Source: Trematomus loennbergii
Taxonomy: Eukaryota; Chordata; Actinopteri; Perciformes; Nototheniidae
Assembly (NCBI GenBank): GCA_012861695.1
Contig: JAAOOA010000016.1
Coordinates: forward strand, 21,412,202 to 21,476,201
Direction of reading: 5' to 3'
DNA: 64,000 nt
Shown here: one piece after another, positions 49,624-62,344 of the stretch
Numbering within the stretch: the stretch's first letter is position 1
How the letters are laid out: every line of letters starts with the position of its first letter
Made by a program: the position numbers and the translations under genes
The notes under the pieces: model-generated
Databases searched by the model: none
Seen by the model: only the letters and a program-made list of their open reading frames with translations
What the model was told of the DNA's origin: nothing

Positions 49624-50646
49624 GGCCCCGGCTCCACGAGGACAAATACGGCAAAACGCATCGGAGTAACGCAAATGCAACCGCAAAAAACCTTCCGTCC
49701 CCACCCAATATACACCGGATTGTGTCAAGCTCCACGAGACGGCTCCGTTTACATCCAAACGCTGGAAAAGCTGCAGTACATATGCCGAGCCTGTACGTGG
49801 TGCTGTAACTTCCTCCACAAAAGCAGCAACTTCCTCCACAAAAGCAGCGAAGAAGAATGGTTGTCATGGCTGCCCTTCTGTTTATTCCATGGGTGGGGGC
49901 CGAGGGATCCGCGCAGAGTCTTTCGCCGGGCAACGTGTATTAAAGTTTAAATCTTCCGGACAAAATTATAAAAGTGCCGGTCAAAGGTCTTCATTGTTAT
50001 TTATTGAGCTTTAAAACAAATGAATAACGACGATATAATGATATATAATCATCAAATACACAGAGCCTGTCTCTTTTTCCTCTCTTCTCACAGCGTCAGT
50101 GTCTGTCTCATGCAGCAGCTGATCCTGTAATGAGTGACCCAGTAAAAATGAACATATTTATAACTAGTTTAGGTAGTTTGAGAGGTAATTAAAATAGCTA
50201 AGGGTGATGATCTGACTTGAAGTGTGTGTTTTGCTCCGCTGCATCACAGCGGCAGGAGCTGCGTGTCTCCGTCCTGTCAGATTAGACTTCACTCGCGTTT
50301 ATGTCCATATCGAGATAAAGATAAATAATCTGAATTCAAGGAGGAGCTCCTGTAGATGTTGCACAAAGAACTGTAGCATGGTCAGTAGCGACTGGAGCAC
50401 GATAGCAACCCCGCGGGGGAGAGGCAGGGAGAGGCGGGGCTATGAAAACGAATGACCGTATAGGCGACTCCACGGCCCCGTTGGACCCCCCAGAGCGCTC
50501 TGTTCCCAGATCTATCCACCTTTGGACCCGTTGTCGTTTGCGGGGTCTGTTTCTACGTTTCCCTTACGGCGTCGTGGAGCTTATAGGGCTATACGCATGA
50601 GAAATATGCGGATTCAACCAGTTTCCGTCCTCGTGGAGCCGGGGCC
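49624..50646 (+). mobile_element. PIF/Harbinger-like non-autonomous element
   Basis: The termini are GGCCCCGGCTCCACGAGGAC and its exact reverse complement, a perfect 20-bp inverted repeat. TTA lies just outside each end (49621-49623 and 50647-50649). TWA duplications and GG-starting ends fit PIF/Harbinger. The CTCCACG motif recurs inside near both ends (49730, 50466, 50575), including the inverted pair AAGCTCCACGA/TCGTGGAGCTT, probably subterminal binding sites. A 21-bp unit AACTTCCTCCACAAAAGCAGC is tandemly doubled at 49807-49848. Frames up to 126 codons on both strands show no transposase motifs. At 1023 bp it is non-autonomous. Confidence 0.85.
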
Positions 50647-50737
50647 TTAACTACTGGAAGAAGTGAAGGCGCTGAAAACTAGGTGCAAAAATCACTAAAG
50701 CCAATCTTAGCTTAGCCTGAGGGGGTTGGTTGTTCTG

Positions 50738-50878
<141 letters not shown>

Positions 50879-53800
50879 TTAGTTGCAAGGTGTTGCTTCT
50901 TTCGGTGTGAAAATGTTCTTGAGCTTATTATTGTGATATCCCTGCAGTGCCCTCAATGACTGTATGGGAATAACTACATCGGACACAATCTGCTTTTTGA
51001 ACAGAAGATATGATTCCATCTGGTCTTATAAAGGCTAGTTTTTATTTAGTTTGAATACAATGAAGCTAAATCCTCCTTTTAATGCCATTTCATTGATCTC
51101 TTTTTGAAAGACTGATGATCCTGAGGCATGGTACTTGGTTATTTGTTACTCTTTTATAAGAGCCATACAGAGAATTGGGACACTGTGTCCAATATATATA
51201 TATGGAAGGAATATAATGGATGAGAACATGTATTATGTAATCCCCACATGTGGGAGACTACGCATATGCCTGTAATATGTGAAGCCACTTGTCATATGCC
51301 TTCACATCCTGGTCTCACATTAAATGCAATTATCTTACCAGCTCTGACTAGACGCCTACGGCAATTTAACCATTTCTGATAACTGACCCTCTTTAGTCTA
51401 AATGCTTTTTTTTAGGCCTGAATAGGGTCAGTTATGTATAAGTCTCATGGGAACACTTCTAGGAGGACAGCAGCCAGTTTCAGGATAAATGTAGAATGGG
51501 TTGGAACAAGAAAATGATTAGCGAAGCTTGCCCTAAAATGCTTTTTGGGGGTTTTCCCTTTCCGTGTTATTTGGATCCCAGCAATAATATGGGCTATTTT
51601 ATCCTTGTGAGCTCTACAACATGTAGAAAGCTTTGGTTTACATGAGTTTATAATATATCAGAGGGTGAGGTGATCAATAAATACACTCTCAGACGGTCAC
51701 ATCGCTGGTGTTTTTGCTCTAAAAACTGTTCAATCAAAGTGACGCCTGACGACAATAGCTCAAAAAGTATAGAATTATTTGTTTTCACTTTTTCTGTACC
51801 TTTACAAACCTGCACAACAACTAAACAATTACAAACACAGGAAATGCTATGACAAGTATACGCTGTAATTGTTAACAAAGCTACCCAGAGTGCTTTTCAT
51901 TCCTTGAGGAAAAATTAGATATGGAGTCATTTAAGTGACAGCAGGGAGCTGTTTGATGCTAAATGCTTTGGAAAGGTTTTAGTCAGAGGCAAAGAAAATG
52001 ACTGCATGCCTCAGAGTGACATGATAATGGCTGATGATTAACCTGCTGTCTCGTTCAAGTGAAATAATGAATTGTTCACATTGCTGTCGATTTGAAAAGG
52101 CTTGCTCTCTCCATCACCTCTTTCTCTGTAATGTGATCGTCCTCAGCATTAAACACTTTCATCCAGCTGAGTTAAAAAAAAGTAATTGGCTCAGTCAGAA
52201 GCCTCAGTTAAAACCATTTTTTCTTTGCCGAGACCACGGCTCAACTTTGAGAAAATGTTCAGCGGGTGAGACCTTTACTCTCAGTGTGAGATTAATTTCC
52301 TTTTCACAGGAAAAACTCAAATGAAACGCTCAAAAATGTAGTAGCAACTGTGCAGAAATGTGCTATTTGTAAATGACTGTATCTGGATTGACACTTGTGT
52401 TCAAGGGTGACATATTGTATGCAGCTTTCTTTGATTTATTTCTTATCCTATGCAGTTTTAGTCAAACTCGCGCTGTGGCTCTTGTGATAGCAATGATGGT
52501 CAACCACTTCCACACTGACATATTTCAATAACTACCAGATGGATGACCTTAGGGTATCTCATCTATGTGAAGGATTGGTGAACAAAAAAGTCATTCATGT
52601 TTCACAAACTATTCCCTCCCATTCCCTCTTGTGCCACCATAAGGTGAATATTTGTGTTTTCTTTGGTGAACATTTCTTAACAAATTGTGGATTTCCAAAG
52701 AAAAATACAAATTCTGGGTAGTGCTAGTGCTTGAATATCCTTACACCATGGAGTGGTCAGACATCAGGGTGAACATCACGTTGGACCACACACTAAGGTA
52801 TAATTTTCAAATCAAAATCGAGCACACGTCTTTCATTGTGTGCAAACCTGGTTGTGAAGGGGTTTGAGAAAACTGATTGTCATCAGTTGGAAGAACACAC
52901 ATTTCAGCCCCTTGTTTTATAAATAAAACTGCTCTCATTCCTAGTTTTGGTTATAATTAACTGGTCACGTTGATCTGCTGAATAAGGACAAGATAAAGGA
53001 AGGATTCATTGAATTATGAGGCGTGGATTACCAAAGCTTGTTGCAGTGATGATTGAAACCCAACATGACACCTTGCTTTTCTACAACATGGCGAGAACTC
53101 ACATACTTGTGATGGGTTGGAAGAGCAGTAATCAGGCCTCTGAGGGATGATTTGTCTTGAAGTGGGAATGAGACGGATTAGATAACATGACAATCATGGC
53201 CTATATGCTGTTAGACTGAAATATGTACTTGGCTCATGTTCTAAACCAAAACAAATGAATTATTTATCTGAGACTTATCTCTTTATCTTAGGCTGATCTA
53301 AGACAGATGATCTTCAGGGCTCTGGTGTGTTTTTTCTCATCATTGCTGAAAACTGAAGAAGTATGTTTCCCCATTTACATTTTAAACATCCTGTGTGAAA
53401 GAGAGTAACAGCTGTGATGTGTTGGATCGAGCACTGTTAGAGTAAATAGTCGATGAATGAGCAAAGAAACGAGTGAGTCTTAGGATGCATCCGCTTATCA
53501 TTCAAGTTCAGAAAAGCAGAGTAATGGCTAGTGATGATTTTCACTGTAGAATTCAATAAAATACTTCTTCATTAGGCAAAGAGTTGGAAGAATATCTTAG
53601 GACACGCATTCGACCCAGTTTTCGGTGCATGTTTCGCCCTCTACACTCTTTTAGGCTTTCACTCATGAGGTTTAAGCTTGGTTTTGATTTCACTCAGAGA
53701 GGGCTTACACACTAGCTTAGCCCCATCTTTGGATAAAATCCATGTTGCCTGTGCAGGGCAGAAGACCCGTGGCAGTGAGAGAGAGACACAGTCAGAGGCT

Positions 53801-56747
53801 CAGCGAGGAAGACTGAGGAGGGATTCTTGTGACAGATGGTCCCACTCGGTAGCCGTTTCTCTGGGCAGTAATGCAAACAATGGTTCCCAAATACATGTTG
53901 GCATCTCTTCATCAATGAGGCAAGTGAGCCGAGTCTGCAGTTTTGAATGACTTTGCCCCTCTTGTCTCGCATACGGCCTGAAATTTCACAGCCTCTGCTC
54001 CTTTTTCCCCCTAATTCCCTATGCCTTCTGCCATCTTCATCATCCCAATTCTCCCATCGTCATCAGGCTTGCACACCAGTTTACTCTCTCACTAAGACTC
54101 CTGTTCCTCCCGCAGTCCTCACCCCCTGCATCCCCCTCCTCCGTCTGTCTGAACGGAGTGTGAAGCCGGAGATAGCCGCGCAGCATTTCTTTGGCTGACT
54201 CCTGTTTAGCCTCTAATAGGATTTACTCGGGGATGATTTTCTGCCCCTTGTCCTCCTTCCTGGAATGAAGTCTTCGAGCCACCAATGGTGCAGGTGGTGG
54301 GTAGTAAATTATACACACTTCCCTTTCAGCTAGTCAGCATCCTAGTGAGTGGAGGGGGGTTTTAACAACCTACAGTACCAAACTGTTATCACCACACACA
54401 CTACATCCCACCAAAACATTATGATTTTACGTGAACATCAACAAAAACAACCCTGTGTCTATAAAACCACCTCGAACCACACAGCAGACATACATAAAAA
54501 AGGCATGTATTCATACCACGATGCCCAAACAAGAAAACCTCTCCAACCATTTATACGCTCTCTCTATCTTTGCCACCCTCCCGGTCGCTGTCATCTCAGC
54601 GGCTCAATAAAAGTCGGAGCATAACAGTGTGTACAAAGAGAAATGATGCTAGTAACATATGGGACTTAAATGTATTACAACCTAAGGTGTCCTGGGGCCT
54701 CATCAGCATCAATCTGATTGGACAGGATGTCTCCTTTGGGCCACCTCTGTCTCCCTCTCTCCTCCTGTCTCAGTTTCACTCAGTCTCTCTCATTGCAACA
54801 GGTAGAGTAGTATTGATGGCCAATCCCCAGCGGTGGTGGGGGGCTGTTCGGGGTCGTGGCAAAGCACTAACATCTGTCAGTGTTCCCTACACCTCGTTAT
54901 AAATCTGTCAAACCAGGGAGGACAGGAACATGAATAAGACATGGAGCCGAGAGACCTATGAATGGGAAAGCATATGTTGATGTTTTCATGTATGTATAAC
55001 AGGCTGGCTTTTGAGTTATGTATTTCACGTGTGCAGGTGTTTTAATATATTCCCGTGCTCTTTGGTCCATTCATCAAATGCTGCTGTCATCTGAAAATCA
55101 ATACTGCTGCTAAATGTCTTTCAAACCACTATTACAGGAACAGGCCAGGTTGAATTAGGTCTCCTGCTAGTTTCATGTCACTGTCTGACAGTGCTAAATG
55201 ACCCAAATGTTGTTTTCTGATGCCAAATTTAGGGATATGTCGTGCACCAAGGGAGGGATAAACAGTGGAACATCAATCAAGATTTGTATTCAAAATGTGT
55301 CTGCTTTTCAAATGTGTTTTTCCTGCATTTGTCCTTCAGAGACAGACAGCTATCATACCACCCAGAAGCCATTAGTCAGCCTTATACACAATGACCCCCC
55401 AGAACATCCTCAATCAAATATGCCAGTGTGAACAGCGATGAGAATACTTTGAGCTGTCTGCCAGTGAGGCAGCATGGGGAGTGTGATGAATTCATAAATG
55501 CACACAGGCCCAAATTGACTGCCACTCTCTCTAATTAGCCCAATACACAAAACTGTTTCCATCAAACACCAACAAATATACTTCCCTATTATATAAAGAA
55601 ATGTCAAAACATCTGTTGAAATCCAACCAAAAGCAAAGCATCACATGGCTCTCACTCCCTTCATGTATGTATTTGTTGGACTGTCGCCACGCTTCACAAC
55701 AACACTGGCACTGTTTATTCAAATTAAAAGATGACTAAAAATCCCTGCTCATGGTGACATTTAGCTCGCTGCCGATGATTCCTTTGAATACAGATCAGAC
55801 GTGGCATTTAAGTGAATTGACTCATTCCTTGAAGTTAATCAGCCAACCAAGCCTTCCAACTCAAAAACCAAAATCACTTTTCAAGTCTTCACACATTTGT
55901 ATGTATTTATTTTTTATAATTGGATACTTAGAAATGTCTCTGTACCTTCAATAGCAGTCTGAGAAGTGCTAAATGAGACATCTATTACACATGTCAAAAC
56001 TGTGTGACACAGAGGTTTTTCCACTGCGGGATAGGAATACTGACTCGCTGTTTCTGTGCACCACAGAGGACAACGCCTGTAGGCCTATCGGCAGATCCAG
56101 CATTTAACAGCCTTGACCTCCCCCTGCCTCTCACCCTCTGTACTCGGCACTATCGCTCTGCAGCAGTTGGCAGACATTGCTGACTCTGGCTATTCTAAAG
56201 AAAAGCAGAAGAAAAACGTATTCTATACTGTGGCTGTCAGTCAGTGGAATACAGGTCTCATAGGGACTCCCCTGTGTCATCCACACTGTATGGTGTGAAT
56301 GGCACAGGTAGAGGGACAAGTAGTGTTGTGTAATCCGTAGAGCTGCACAGCCAGTAGCATGTACAGACTGACAAAGAAAAGATACCTGCGTGACAAAGGA
56401 AGTAGGATTTCAAAATGTCTACCAGGAGATGAAATGAGTTGCTTGGAAGCAGACAGAGTAGAGAATGAGAACAATAGTAGCGTACAGTCAGCAGGGAACC
56501 AAACCTATTGCAACACTTAATATATACAGCACTGCAATAACATGCATAATACACAAAAACATTGCACTTTGCACGAATACAATAGCAACACATCGAAGCC
56601 CCGTGATATACTGTAAATAACACGTTTTTTGTTTCCCTGTTTCACAACAAATGCATTTCTCACTGCGTTATCAGAAGTTCAACGGAAGCAAGGTGGCACA
56701 AATTCAAGATGCGACTTTTCAGATCATTAGCAGGCAGCACATTTATT
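50879..56747. other. Non-coding DNA, no gene seen
   Basis: Nearly 5.9 kb without recognised repeats beyond short (AT)n near 51194. Frames of 60-121 codons overlap in antisense and lack domains. A T/C-rich region at about 53940-54150 explains the Ser/Pro/Leu-rich frame there. Confidence 0.5.
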
Positions 56748-56772
56748 GTAAGTGTGTGTGAGTGTGAGTGTG

Positions 56773-56825
<53 letters not shown>

Positions 56826-56945
56826 TGTCTCAATGTTCATTCACCCTATCCGAAAGCCAAAGAAAATCGTATCCGCTGTAGTATTGATAGGGCAGATAAG
56901 ATTTGATTCAAAGGGTAACGGCTCTGTGTGTGTGTGCGTGTGCGT

Positions 56946-57001
<56 letters not shown>
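56748..57001 (+). repeat. Paired (TG)n arrays with GTGTGA and GTGTGC variants
   Basis: First array at about 56748-56829 begins with GTGTGA units and then pure TG. About 94 bases of unique sequence follow, then a second array at about 56924-57001 beginning with GTGTGC units. The variant repeats sit at the left edge of each array. Confidence 0.9.
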
Positions 57002-57003
<2 letters not shown>

Positions 57004-58169
57004 TTTTAAAAAGTGGGCACTCCATCCACTGTATTGTAGGTATTGATTACTACAGTCCTTCCCAACCTTTTATGTTTGACAGCCCTATTAGATGATATAG
57101 TTACAGTTTTCTGTACCCTTCATATCTTGTTCAAAATGTCTCCATTTGAATCGATATAACGGTTATTTAACTATTTATTATATAGATATGAATATTGTAC
57201 TAGTCTTCTGCCCTATGCATGTTGGTTCATAGCTACTGTATGCAGCGCGTTAAACACACTTACAATAAAAAGGTGATGACAGATGATTACCCTCGAGTTG
57301 ATAATGGAAACAATCCTAAAACTGGGAAAACAGTAATAACTGCAATGACTAGTTTTCCGCCTTTCTAATAGTGGCTCCTATAAACAGAAAATAAACATTT
57401 TCTTTACCGCAAAGTGGACCACCAGTGTGCAACCACCTAAAGGTTAACCCTACGCGGATGCTGAGTAGTGTGAAGGGATTACATGGTGATACCTCTGCCA
57501 CAACATCACTTAGCTGATTAAGCCACCAGCAGGCCTTTCTACAGCCCATTGAGAAGCTTATGACGGATTTAAATAACCACTGGGTAATTAACAGGGGTTG
57601 GTAAAATGGCCTGATCATCCCCCCCTCTGTGTTGAGCTGGTAAAAAGACATAAAAAAAACAAACAAACCCATTACCAAGATTTATGTGGCAATATTAAAT
57701 TCACCGGGACAATAATAGTGAAAGGGCAGCATTCCATCACGTTTAGAGCAAGCCGAGTAATGAGTTGTCATAAGCAGAGAATCAGATGGAGGATATTATA
57801 TTACCCATGCCAACTCTTTCAAAGGAACCATTATTTAAACTTTTGTCATTGTAGATTGAGCAAAAAAGAAGAATAAAAATGGACTGCCAGCTGCCTTCAA
57901 AGTATATTGCCTTACAGGGACAGTAGGAGTAAAGAATGAAATCCTTGACATTACCTTGGCTGGGGTTAAATGAAAAGGGAGGGTCACTAGTGGTGTGGTG
58001 TGTGAAGAGGACTCTGTGAGACAGAACACTCAACAAATTACTGCACATCAGAGAGGCAGGAAACTACTTCCACTAACCGTCGCCAGATGGCTATGTTTTC
58101 TACCTGCTTCACTCTAAATGTATATTTAAAAATGAATCAGGAACCTGCAGGGCTAAGGGTTGAAGAAGG
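57002..58169. other. Non-coding DNA, possibly part conserved
   Basis: At 57053 CAGTCCTTCCCAACCTTTT resembles the start of a fish hAT-derived repeat, but no partner end is seen. About 57540-57860 (AAGCTTATGACGG, GGTAATTAACAGGGG, ATTATATTACCCATG) looks like non-repetitive, possibly conserved sequence. No coding potential recognised. Confidence 0.35.
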
Positions 58170-58352
58170 CGTGTGGTGCAGTGGGTTGAGTGTTGGTGTT
58201 TGGATCAGGGGGTCACAGGTTCAAACCCCACTGCAGTCAGCATGTCCCTGGGCAAGACACTTCACCCCAAATTGCTCCTGTGGGGATTGTCCACAGTATT
58301 GAGTATGTAAGTCGCTTTGGATAAAAACGTCTAACAAGTGACATGTAATGTA
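58170..58352 (+). mobile_element. tRNA-derived SINE, plus strand
   Basis: Head with A-box-like TGGTGCAGTGGGTTGAG, then the B box GGTTCAAACCCC, then CTGGGCAAGACACTTCACCC and the tail GTAAGTCGCTTTGGATAAAA plus ATGTAATG. The A-to-B box distance is tRNA-like, indicating a Pol III promoter. A short AGAAGG on each side may be the remains of a target duplication. It shares its tail with the SINE at 13997-14177, but the heads differ. Confidence 0.85.
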
Positions 58353-58868
58353 AAAGAAGGATTTTGAAAACAATGCTGAAAAAGGTGCTCCAAAATGGAT
58401 TGAATGTCAAAATGCAGAAACTGTAAACCCTATATTTAATGCAGGTCAAACAAATCCATGTTTGTAAGTTTCAACTTGGGAATATAGCATTGTCTGTAAT
58501 ATAGCAGTTTTCATTATGTTTGCCTCTCCAGTGAATTGGTCAGACTGAAATGTCTCAATAACTTCTGCATGCAATGTAGTTTAGGCATTCCTAATACGTA
58601 GAGAATGAATCCTATTGATTTGGTGATCCCTTAACTGTTCATCTGGTGCCACGAGCAGGTTGACCTCTTTGGTTTCTGATTCAAATAGATAAAGATTTAA
58701 GATAGTCCAAAGCCTTAATGATCAGATAATGAAATTGCCCTCAGTCTTTGCTGTACTGCTATTCTTAGTGCTTATTCGTAAATGCTAGTGTGCTAACAAG
58801 CTAGACTAACAGAGGTGCAAACATGGCTTTATGGACTAAACATGCACCCGCAGCAGGAATGGTGATTT
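58353..58868. other. Non-coding DNA between SINE and LINE
   Basis: About 500 bases of unique-looking AT-rich DNA; nothing recognised. Confidence 0.55.
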
Positions 58869-59650
58869 AATAATAATAATAATAATAATAATAGCTTTAT
58901 TTTATATAGCGCCTTTCAAGGGACCCAAGGTCGCTTTACAACTAGTATATGAAAAAACAAACATAACAAACAAAAGTCGGACAGACAAAACAACAGATCT
59001 ATTAGGGGCCGAAAGCCTTTGCAAACAGATGGGACTTGAGGGCCCTTTTGAAGGCGTCTAGTGTGGGGATGTTGCGAATCTCCGCAGGGAGAGCGTTCCA
59101 GAGGGTGGGGGCTGCCACACTGTAGGCTCTGTCCCCGAAGGTTCGCAGTTTGGTGCGGGGGATGATAAGCAGGCCAGAGTCTGAGGACCGCAGGTTCCGG
59201 GGTGGGGCATGTGGGTGAAGGATGTCCGATAGGTACTGGGGGCAAGGGCATGTAGGGACTTGTAGGTGAGCAGGAGGATTTTGTATGATATACGGGACTT
59301 GACCGGCAACCAGTGTAGGTGGATGAGGGTGGGAGTGATGTGCTGCCACAGCTTTGTGTGTGTGAGTACCCTGGCAGCACAGTTTTGGACATACTGGAGC
59401 CTGTCCAGGGTTTTTTTGGGAACCCCGAACAGGACACCATTGCAATAGTCCAAGCGAGTGGTGACAAATGCATGCACGAGGGTTTCGGCAACCGACTCCG
59501 AGAGTGACGGTCGGAGTCTGGCAATGTTCCTCAGGTGGAAAAAGGCCGATTTGGTCACAGATTTAACGTGGGAATGGAAGGAAAGGGTGGAGTCAAGGAT
59601 GACACCCAGGTTGCGGGCTTCAGGAGATTTGAGTGTGTGCCTCTCTGTAA
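58869..59650 (-). mobile_element. 5'-truncated L2-type LINE, minus strand
   Basis: Read on the minus strand it contains the last part of the polyprotein, a short 3' region with GTAAAGCGACCTTGGGTCCC and GGCGCTATATAAAATAAAGC, and ends in (TAA)n-type repeats (58869-58893 on the plus strand). Truncation at about 59650 is typical of incomplete target-primed reverse transcription. No target duplication identified. Confidence 0.85.
59002..59647 (-). pseudogene. C-terminal part of L2 LINE reverse-transcriptase polyprotein, frameshifted
   Basis: About 215 residues of the region after the polymerase core. In one frame: LGVILDSTLSFHSHVKSV, LDYCNGVLFGVPKKTLDRLQ, QNCAARVLT and LHWLPVKSRISYKILLLTYK, up to LHALAP. 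Then a one-base shift at about 59236-59241 moves homology to another frame: YLSDIL, GLLIIPRTKLRTFGDRAYSV and LWNALPAEIRN, ending KAFGP before a stop. This order is the conserved tail of L2/CR1-group LINE proteins. Endonuclease and polymerase domains are absent. The third overlapping frame (202 codons at 58916-59524) is a shadow. Confidence 0.88.
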
Positions 59651-61865
59651 GCTGTCCTATTGTGGGTTACAATGTATTTTTATAAAGGTATTTTCTTTTT
59701 TGTAAATCCTCTAAATGCTTTGATGCGTGGAAAATCCCAAATGCTGCACAAACATGTGCCATCACAATCCTTTTTCCCACCTTGCTCTGAGAGATGAAAT
59801 AACTTAGTGCTGGTGGGGGAATCCTTTCACTTCCAAACGCATGTGAAAATGGAGATCTCACATCCTCAAAGCAACTATGCCAAAAAAAGACATTTTAAAA
59901 ATCCACCTCACGAACTAAACTTTTCTTGAAATATGCATAATTTCAGATTTACATAATCACACAACAAGTTTGGGGGCTTTGCTGTCCCCTTTCTGCCACT
60001 TCATTTGAATAAAACTCAAGACAAAAAGGTTATTAAAGCTATGTTTCTTGTGAATGCTTAATTCGCCTACAGGACAAACCTTTTTTTTTTTTTAATCAAG
60101 GTGGGAAGAAAACCTGGGTTGACAAATTTGAAGATGTGTGAGAAACCAGTAAACATTTATAAGTCTTCCATCTAGCTTTTGTCACAGAAAGGACTATCCT
60201 CAGACGTTATATTCTTAAGACATTCAGCTTTGTGGGATGTAAAGTTGATGCCCTAATAGGCTGTGGGTATGCCATGAAACTACATTTGTCTCAGGATGTT
60301 AATGAATAACGTTAACAGACCCAGAGTGAGCTTTCCAGAGTGATGACTGGCTGTTACTAGATAAGAGGCATTAATGTTAAATTGATCAGAATGGCAGTAC
60401 ATGCAATTATATCGTGCATATCCACTTTATGGGAGTCTTCACAATTTGCCCTTCCAGGCAAATGTGTGTCATTTCAAATCACGATTTTTGTCATCCCATT
60501 GCCTTATCTTGATCTCTATAAAATAACAAGAACTGAAGGGGAATGTATAGGGAACTGTTGTACCAGCCACATGTTGGTTTTTCTACAAGATGATGGGATC
60601 TATACACAGTCATTTGTCAGATAAGCTACAACAAAAAACCAAGATATTCTTCGGAGTTGGCGCTTGCGGTGTTGAAATCGCCCTATTCATCCTCTCCAGT
60701 TGCTCCAGCTTATAAATAGGACCGCTTCTGCCTGTTGTGTGGTCAAGCAGTATGTCCAGTCCGCCTTGAGCTGTCATCTTTGAATGATAAGAGTGTCGGA
60801 GGACTGAATAGCTGGCTGTATCTGTGTGAATGGTGTCCCGTTAATATATGGTCCTCTAGTGCAAGGACACAAGAGGCCGAATGAGGACAAACTAAAATGA
60901 CGCTGCAACTATTCCATTCAGTGTGCTTGCAAATTTTCCTCATCACCTCACCCCTATCTTAGCTCTTCTTTTGTCCACTCATGTTTATTCAGGTCTTGAT
61001 CATAATTCCCTTCTCCCTTTTTTTGTTTCACCGCCCTTGCTGGTACTCATGGGTATTTTTTATCTTCATTGCTCTTCTCACCCATAATCTCCCTCCCTTT
61101 CTACTGCCACTATATTTTCCGACTCTATCATCTCATCATTATTCTCAGCCTCACTCAGCTCCCCCCCCCCCCCCTGTTTATGCCCACCCTCCCCTCCTTG
61201 TTCTCCATGCGATGGCAAGGTCCTGACTGCCACTCACAGTGGGATGGCAGCGAACAAAAGAGCAAAGCAAAAGGTCAACTTATCCAAGTTGTCACTCAAC
61301 ACTCACCACCCTGTGTGTGTCTAGTGCAAGAGTCCGGGGCCACCTATTGATCCTCACGTCAGCAACTTCACCTTACTCCAGAAAGTGAATGCCACGTAAT
61401 CACCTACTTATGTGAATATTTGATTATCCGGAGCCTAACCGTAAACAGTAATTAAGCATGGTAAAGGATACCCTATCACCAACAAAAGGCAATTTGAGCA
61501 GAGGAAATAAGCTCTGAATAATTTTCACTGAGCATTAACAAGCTCTGCAGTTACGAATTCAATTAATGTGTTTAGTGGTTTTTTGTTTCCTTACAGCATC
61601 ATCCACAACCTGTTTGTCCTTAGGCTTTTGTACAAGTTCAACACTGCTATAATATTATCTAGATGATTGTCAACGGAAAATAACTTTAAGATAGATAGAG
61701 TTCAGTGTGTACGTTCTCCACCAAGAGCAGTTTTGTTTTAAACACTCCATCTTAGACTGCACTACTAAAATAATCAGAGCAATGAACAAATGATTTGCTG
61801 GCAAGTCTTGCAATTACTATCCCATCTCAAGCAGAAACTGGTAAAATTGCAAGTGTGTCATATTC
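59651..61865. other. Non-coding DNA with a C run
   Basis: No gene or transposon seen. A T run lies at about 60079-60092 and a C run at about 61159-61173 inside a pyrimidine-rich stretch (60961-61205) that explains the hydrophobic frames there. Confidence 0.5.
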
Positions 61866-61869
61866 TTAA

Positions 61870-62296
61870 AGGGACCCTATTATACTTTTTGGGGGTTTCT
61901 CTTTCCTGTAGTGTGTTATACAGGTTTTTGTGCATGGAAATTGTCTGTTAAGGTTAAAATACCAAAGCTCCCTCCAAAGCGAGTTTCTCTCCCATAAACT
62001 CCCCCCCCCCCTGAAACGCCTTGATTGTAGTTCTTTGTTTACTTCAGTAAAATCACTATGTAACACTTGTCTATTGGCTAGCGCTCCAACACATTGTACG
62101 TTATGCGGTTGACCAATCACTACAGAGACCTGGCCAGCTAACCAATCAGAGCAGACTGGGCTCTGGTTTCAGACAGAGGGGGGAAAGAGGTGCTGCAGCA
62201 CAGACAGTATGAGAAAAACAGTAAAGCATGGAGACATGTCACAGTAGATGCTCACAATATACATATGAACCTGAAAATGGGTAGAATATGGCCCCA
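61870..62296 (+). mobile_element. TTAA-flanked MITE, related family member (427 bp)
   Basis: Flanked by TTAA at 61866-61869 and 62297-62300. The ends AGGGACCCTATTATAC and GTAGAATATGGCCCCA are imperfect inverted repeats (about 11 of 16). Internal 'TGTGTTATACAGGTTTTTGT' and 'GAAACGCCTTG' parallel the neighbour at 62345 (GTGTGTTATGAAGGTTTTTA; AAAACGCCTCG), so the two are diverged relatives in the same orientation. It contains a C10-type run and paired CCAATCA sites. No transposase. Confidence 0.7.
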
Positions 62297-62344
62297 TTAA
62301 TCATTATCTGAAGCAGCAACCTGGAATATCTCCTCTGTACTTAA

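Noticed and set aside
49515..49950. Overlapping frames of 97-126 codons on both strands
   Set aside because: They lie across a Harbinger-like non-autonomous element and show no transposase or host-protein motif.
58916..59524. 202-codon minus-strand frame, the longest in the window
   Set aside because: Out-of-frame shadow of the L2 LINE polyprotein; the conserved motifs are in the other two minus frames.
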